From assembly GCF_022348185.1 (NCBI RefSeq), contig NZ_JAKRFD010000011.1, positions 107,336 to 171,335 of the forward strand: DNA of 64,000 bases, written 5' to 3'. Made by a program: the position numbers and the translations under genes. The notes below the pieces were generated by a model. The model was not told where the DNA came from. It worked only from the letters and a program-made list of their open reading frames with translations, and did not search any database. Shown piece after piece: positions 60,823 to 64,000 of the stretch; position 1 is the first letter of the stretch, and the number at the start of each line of letters is the position of its first letter. Source of the DNA: Epibacterium sp. Ofav1-8 (GTDB lineage: Bacteria > Pseudomonadota > Alphaproteobacteria > Rhodobacterales > Rhodobacteraceae).

Positions 60823-62433
60823 ATGATCATCAAATTCAACAATTGCGTATTCGATCCGAACCTCGCCCGGATACAGCGTGATGACGTGAGCCATCCCTTG
60901 ACGCCTCAGACAATGCGCATACTGAAGGCCTTGATCGGAAATCGGCACAGGGTTTTGACGAAAGATGAACTGGTCAGACTGGTGTGGGGCGATCGAATTG
61001 TTTCGGATGCCAGCCTATCTACAGCTATCAAAGAAGCGCGGCTTGCAGTCGGCGACTCCGGTCGCGAGCAGCATACGATCAAGACGCTTCATGGTCACGG
61101 ATTTCGCTTTGTGGCCGACGTACTTCCCGACGACGGAGCAGAGGACCTGCTCCAAACACCAGCGGCTATGGTCGAAGCGCACCGCAACAATCGCCCCACC
61201 ATCGCGGTGTTTCCCTTTCAGATGCTGGGTTCGGATGCCGCCGACGCCTTCGTCGCTGACGGGCTGACGGAACAAATTATCGTTAACCTATCTCATTTTC
61301 GAGAATTGTTCGTATTTTCCCGTCGCACGACAACTCAGATGGCCGAAAGCGGGTTGCAACCGGACGCGTTGTTGCGTGAATTCGGTGTTGGTTATATTGT
61401 CGAAGGGAGCATACGTAAGTCTTCGCCGCGCATCCGTGCCACTGTGCAGGTTAGTGTCACCGATACTGGTGAAATCCTGTTAACAGATCAATTTGATCGC
61501 GATGACAATGTCGCTGATCTTATTGACATTCAGGATGAGATCGCGGGGCTTATCGTGGGGCGCGTGGCCAGCCGTTATGGGGCCATCGCCGACCACATAG
61601 ACCGCAACAATACCCGCCGAGGTGAGCTAGGCACTTGGGAGATTTGTGAGCTGGTCGCGCGGTTCCATGAATTCTACTGTACCTACTCGCCCGAGCTTCA
61701 CGCCATGCTGCGTGACGCCTTTCCGAAAGCCCTTGAGCGTGATCCTGGGGCATCGCTTGGTTGGGCATGCTATGCGACAGTGTTATTGGAAGAGCACCGA
61801 TTTCACCTTAACAAAAGGCTCGGCGTCGATGCATTGAGTGAAGCGTACACTGCAGCACGCAACGCGGTTAGGGCCGATCCCGAAGATGCATTTGCCCAAA
61901 CCGCCTTGGCCACAATACGGTTCTACAAAGGCGATGAAGCCGGTTTTCGTGATGCTGCCGAAAGAGCGCTAAGCCTGAATGATGGTCATGCCGACGTTCT
62001 GGCCGAATTGGGCCATTGCTTTGCTTTCTTGGGAGAGGAGAGCCGTGCAATTGCCTTACTAGACCGAGCCATTGCTTTGAGTCCCAATCACCCAGGTTGG
62101 TATCATTTTGCGCACTGCTGGCGTATGGCCCGGGCTCATGATTTTGAAAGCGCGCTGATTGAGATTAGCCGTTTTCCCACGCCGGGCTTTTTCTGGTTTC
62201 ACGCCCATCTTGCTTGGTTTTACGTGGAACTGGGTGATATGGAGCAGGCGCGGTTAGAGATTACGATTATGCGCGATATTTATCCCGACTTTGAAACACA
62301 AGCCTACTCCGAGCTTGATCTGCCCTGCTACGCGGAACTGAGAGATCGAGCTATCGCTGCTTGGAGACAAGCGGGACTTGAGATCAGACAACCTCGTGAG
62401 GTGGCGAACGCAGCACAGCCGGAGCAGCCATGA
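60823..62433 (+). CDS. OmpR-type winged-helix regulator with TolB-like and TPR domains
   Basis: 536 residues. Residues ~1-100 are a Trans_reg_C winged helix (LTPQTMRILKALIGNRHRVL, HTIKTLHGHGFRFVADV). Residues ~120-260 resemble the TolB-like/adenylate-cyclase-associated domain (PTIAVFPFQMLGSDAADAFV, YIVEGSIRKSSPRIRATVQV). The rest is TPR repeats (AFAQTALATIRFYKGDEAGF, AELGHCFAFLGEESRAIAL). No membrane span is evident, unlike CadC. It probably controls the divergent methyltransferase gene; the signal is unknown. Confidence 0.88.
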   Translation: MIIKFNNCVFDPNLARIQRDDVSHPLTPQTMRILKALIGNRHRVLTKDELVRLVWGDRIVSDASLSTAIKEARLAVGDSGREQHTIKTLHGHGFRFVADVLPDDGAEDLLQTPAAMVEAHRNNRPTIAVFPFQMLGSDAADAFVADGLTEQIIVNLSHFRELFVFSRRTTTQMAESGLQPDALLREFGVGYIVEGSIRKSSPRIRATVQVSVTDTGEILLTDQFDRDDNVADLIDIQDEIAGLIVGRVASRYGAIADHIDRNNTRRGELGTWEICELVARFHEFYCTYSPELHAMLRDAFPKALERDPGASLGWACYATVLLEEHRFHLNKRLGVDALSEAYTAARNAVRADPEDAFAQTALATIRFYKGDEAGFRDAAERALSLNDGHADVLAELGHCFAFLGEESRAIALLDRAIALSPNHPGWYHFAHCWRMARAHDFESALIEISRFPTPGFFWFHAHLAWFYVELGDMEQARLEITIMRDIYPDFETQAYSELDLPCYAELRDRAIAAWRQAGLEIRQPREVANAAQPEQP

Positions 62434-63442
62434 TTCCAGATGCGGCGACGACAACTGCCAGTCCCGGGAAGTCACCCCAGACCACGGCCAGTGCTCCCAA
62501 GGCACCGCCAAGCGCGAAACCAGAAAGATAAACGACCAGGCGTGGCCCGGCTTGATCGGCCCGCCCTGTGCCCAAGTAAAGCGGGAAAAACATAAACAGG
62601 AAGAAACCGTTGGCACAGATGGAGATGCCCACCGTTAACGGGGTTGTGGCGAGATAGGTGATGCCACCGCTGAAAGCAGTAGCAAGAAGGCTCAAAAGCA
62701 TCATGCGTCGATGAATTGACGAGCGCAAGCGCGAGGCTAATGCAGCTCCCATAGCCGACGTCATAAGACCCGCGAGTAGCCAGTCGCCTATACTGCCGAG
62801 TCCAATATACTCTGCGTAGGCTTCAAGAAAGGCCCAATAAGCACCCATCCCTAGAAAGAATACCAGAAAGCTAGCGTGCTGCCAGGGCCTTTCCAAAGCG
62901 TACCTGACTTCGGTGTGGGCGTGCAATCCACGACCCCTCGCCATTGCCAAGCATAGCGGGACAATGCTGAGGCCAGCAATGAACGACAGCATCCCGCCGC
63001 CTTGAATAGAATCCGCCAGCAGAACGACTGCAGACGCCAGTACGCCAACCGATACACCTTCCGCCACCAGTCGCGGTGGATCATGAGTTTGAAGCATTAT
63101 GACCAACGTTTTTCGCAGCAAGAGGCCAAGTACTATTCCGAACCCACCGCCCGCCACCACAAGTGTATGTTGAGACATGTTATCGACGACGACGGCCAGC
63201 ACAGTCAGTCCGATCAGGGCCAGTGCAGCCGCAATTGCAGCCAAACTGCGTGCTAGTATGACCTTCCCCACAGCACATCCCGCCGCCGTTGCGAGTAGGA
63301 TAACTGTGGCAAGGATCCCCGGTAGGGTTTCATCAGCCGTTGCTTTGTCACCTAGGCGCACCAGCCAGATCGGCATCGTATTGATAAGCACACCGCCATA
63401 TGCCAGCGTAGCGGATGCAGAAAGGTTGGTCTTTGTTCGCAT
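62384..63442 (-). CDS. MFS-like membrane transporter
   Basis: 352 residues with about ten to eleven hydrophobic segments (for example LPGILATVILLATAAGCAVG, LIGLTVLAVVVDNM, FLVFFLGMGAYWAFLEAY). This is shorter than the usual 12-span MFS protein; the pattern of two halves joined by a charged loop (ARGRGLHAHTEVRYALERPW) fits. The cargo is unknown. Its 3' end overlaps the 3' end of the convergent regulator gene by 50 bp. Confidence 0.75.
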   Translation of the reverse strand: MRTKTNLSASATLAYGGVLINTMPIWLVRLGDKATADETLPGILATVILLATAAGCAVGKVILARSLAAIAAALALIGLTVLAVVVDNMSQHTLVVAGGGFGIVLGLLLRKTLVIMLQTHDPPRLVAEGVSVGVLASAVVLLADSIQGGGMLSFIAGLSIVPLCLAMARGRGLHAHTEVRYALERPWQHASFLVFFLGMGAYWAFLEAYAEYIGLGSIGDWLLAGLMTSAMGAALASRLRSSIHRRMMLLSLLATAFSGGITYLATTPLTVGISICANGFFLFMFFPLYLGTGRADQAGPRLVVYLSGFALGGALGALAVVWGDFPGLAVVVAASGIMAAPAVLRSPPHEVV

Positions 63443-63513
63443 CTTCAGATCAGTCAGCTTTGAGGCGTCACGGATTTAATCAGCAAGACTGCGCAGACCC
63501 AAGGAATATGGAA

Positions 63514-63873
63514 CTAGGGTAAGCTGCGATGTCGCGCCGACCAAGGTCTGGGAATGAGCATAGGCACTTGCGAGTGATAGGATTGATAGCTCGTCCAAAA
63601 TCTAGCTACAAGCGCTCGTTCCTCGAAACGTAGCCCGATCAACATATATACCGTCTTTAGGCCAGCAAAGTGCAAGTACCCCGCCGTCATAACCGGCGCA
63701 GCAAAGAAGAACATCAGTAAAAAACCAAATTGCAATGGGTGGCGCACAACGTGATAAAGCAACGGTGTGCGGAATTCATCTTACGGGTTCGACTCACCCC
63801 GCAATCTGTTCAACGGTTCCGCAATACCCACGAACTCGAGCTGACCCAACAGAAAAGTGGACAGCAGGGCGAT
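63514..63873 (-). pseudogene. MddA/NnrU-like methyltransferase, truncated and stopped
   Basis: Read from 63873 the minus strand gives IALLSTFLLGQLEFVGIAEP, then a TAA at 63781-63783, then in the same frame DEFRTPLLYHVVRHPLQFGF and ALVARFWTSYQSYHSQVPML. This is the C-terminal half of a methanethiol S-methyltransferase (MddA)/isoprenylcysteine-methyltransferase-like membrane enzyme (RHP and EERALV motifs). The N-terminal half is missing because an IS3 element starts at about 63874. Both the truncation and the in-frame stop make it non-functional. Confidence 0.75.
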
Positions 63874-64000
63874 TGAACCGCCCCTTGTTTGCCGGAGACC
63901 CAGAAGTAAGGATACTGGGTCATGGGAAAGACGAAGAACGGAAGACGTTATCGAGAAGAACTGCGCGCGAGAGCGGTGCGGCTGGTTTTGGATCACGAGA
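63874..64000 (+). mobile_element. IS3-family element, left end (runs off the window)
   Basis: TGAACCGCCCCTTGTTTGCC at 63874 looks like an IS3 left terminal repeat. The start of its orfA follows at 63922. It interrupts the MddA-like gene. Confidence 0.75.
63922..64000 (+). CDS. IS3-family transposase OrfA, N-terminal part
   Basis: The frame opens at ATG 63922 with MGKTKNGRRYREELRARAVR and continues LVLDHE to the window edge, as in many IS3 OrfA proteins (helix-turn-helix start). GTAAGGATA lies ahead. Only 26 codons are visible. Confidence 0.8.
   Translation, partial: MGKTKNGRRYREELRARAVRLVLDHE

Overview
The window looks like an accessory or catabolic region of an alphaproteobacterium, most likely a Rhodobacterales (Roseobacter-group) species. 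The basis is its high GC content, its many ATGA-coupled transport operons, an AapJQMP/Bzt-type amino-acid transporter, a LacI-controlled sugar ABC operon and IS5, IS3 and IS110 elements of types common in that group. This is inference from gene content; there is no rRNA, tRNA, replication gene or other phylogenetic marker.

Layout. (1) 1-2.2 kb is a nest of insertion sequences: an IS110/IS1111-type element sits inside the orfA of an IS3 element, which sits inside an IS5 transposase remnant. (2) 2.37-10.87 kb is a minus-strand sugar-uptake operon: LacI regulator, solute-binding protein, two permeases, an intracellular GH32-like hydrolase, ATPase, 2-hydroxyacid dehydrogenase and Gfo/Idh oxidoreductase. 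It is headed by a perfect 30-bp palindrome. (3) 10.9-15.2 kb holds decayed DNA with IS110 debris, a membrane fatty-acid hydroxylase with a fused DUF2147-like tail, a divergent membrane-anchored AraC regulator and an ATC-hydrolase family protein. (4) 15.16-16.21 kb is an intact IS5-family element. A 28-bp perfect direct repeat lies next to it and again 14 kb to the left.

(5) 16.25-47.6 kb is a large catabolic cluster. It has beta-oxidation genes under a TetR regulator, an acyl-CoA-dehydrogenase-fold monooxygenase with its flavin reductase, two RidA proteins and a thioesterase. It also has a polyamine-type ABC transporter, a Liv-type ABC transporter with a LivM-LivG fusion, a cupin, a CrtI-like FAD oxidoreductase and a Crp/Fnr regulator. 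An aminotransferase, a fused indolepyruvate oxidoreductase, a Tat-exported binding protein, an amidohydrolase, an iron-type alcohol dehydrogenase and an alpha/beta hydrolase complete it. I find the palindrome GTATC-N4-GATAC, or a close variant, seven times at six promoter regions here, including that of the crp gene. This suggests one dedicated regulon spread over several operons. The gene set fits uptake of an amine, amide or amino-acid-like compound, transamination, CoA-forming oxidative decarboxylation, flavin-dependent oxygenation and beta-oxidation. The substrate cannot be read from the sequence.

(6) 47.8-51.05 kb holds a small membrane protein, an RTX-repeat protein and a decayed IS3 element. 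(7) 51.16-57.2 kb is a GntR-controlled acidic amino-acid/amide uptake operon ending in an isoaspartyl peptidase/asparaginase. (8) 57.5-63.9 kb is a mixed, partly AT-richer segment: methyltransferase, SnoaL-like protein, ECF sigma factor, homocysteine-methyltransferase family enzyme, a CadC/TolB/TPR regulator, an MFS-like transporter and a broken MddA-like thiol methyltransferase cut by a further IS3 element at the right edge.
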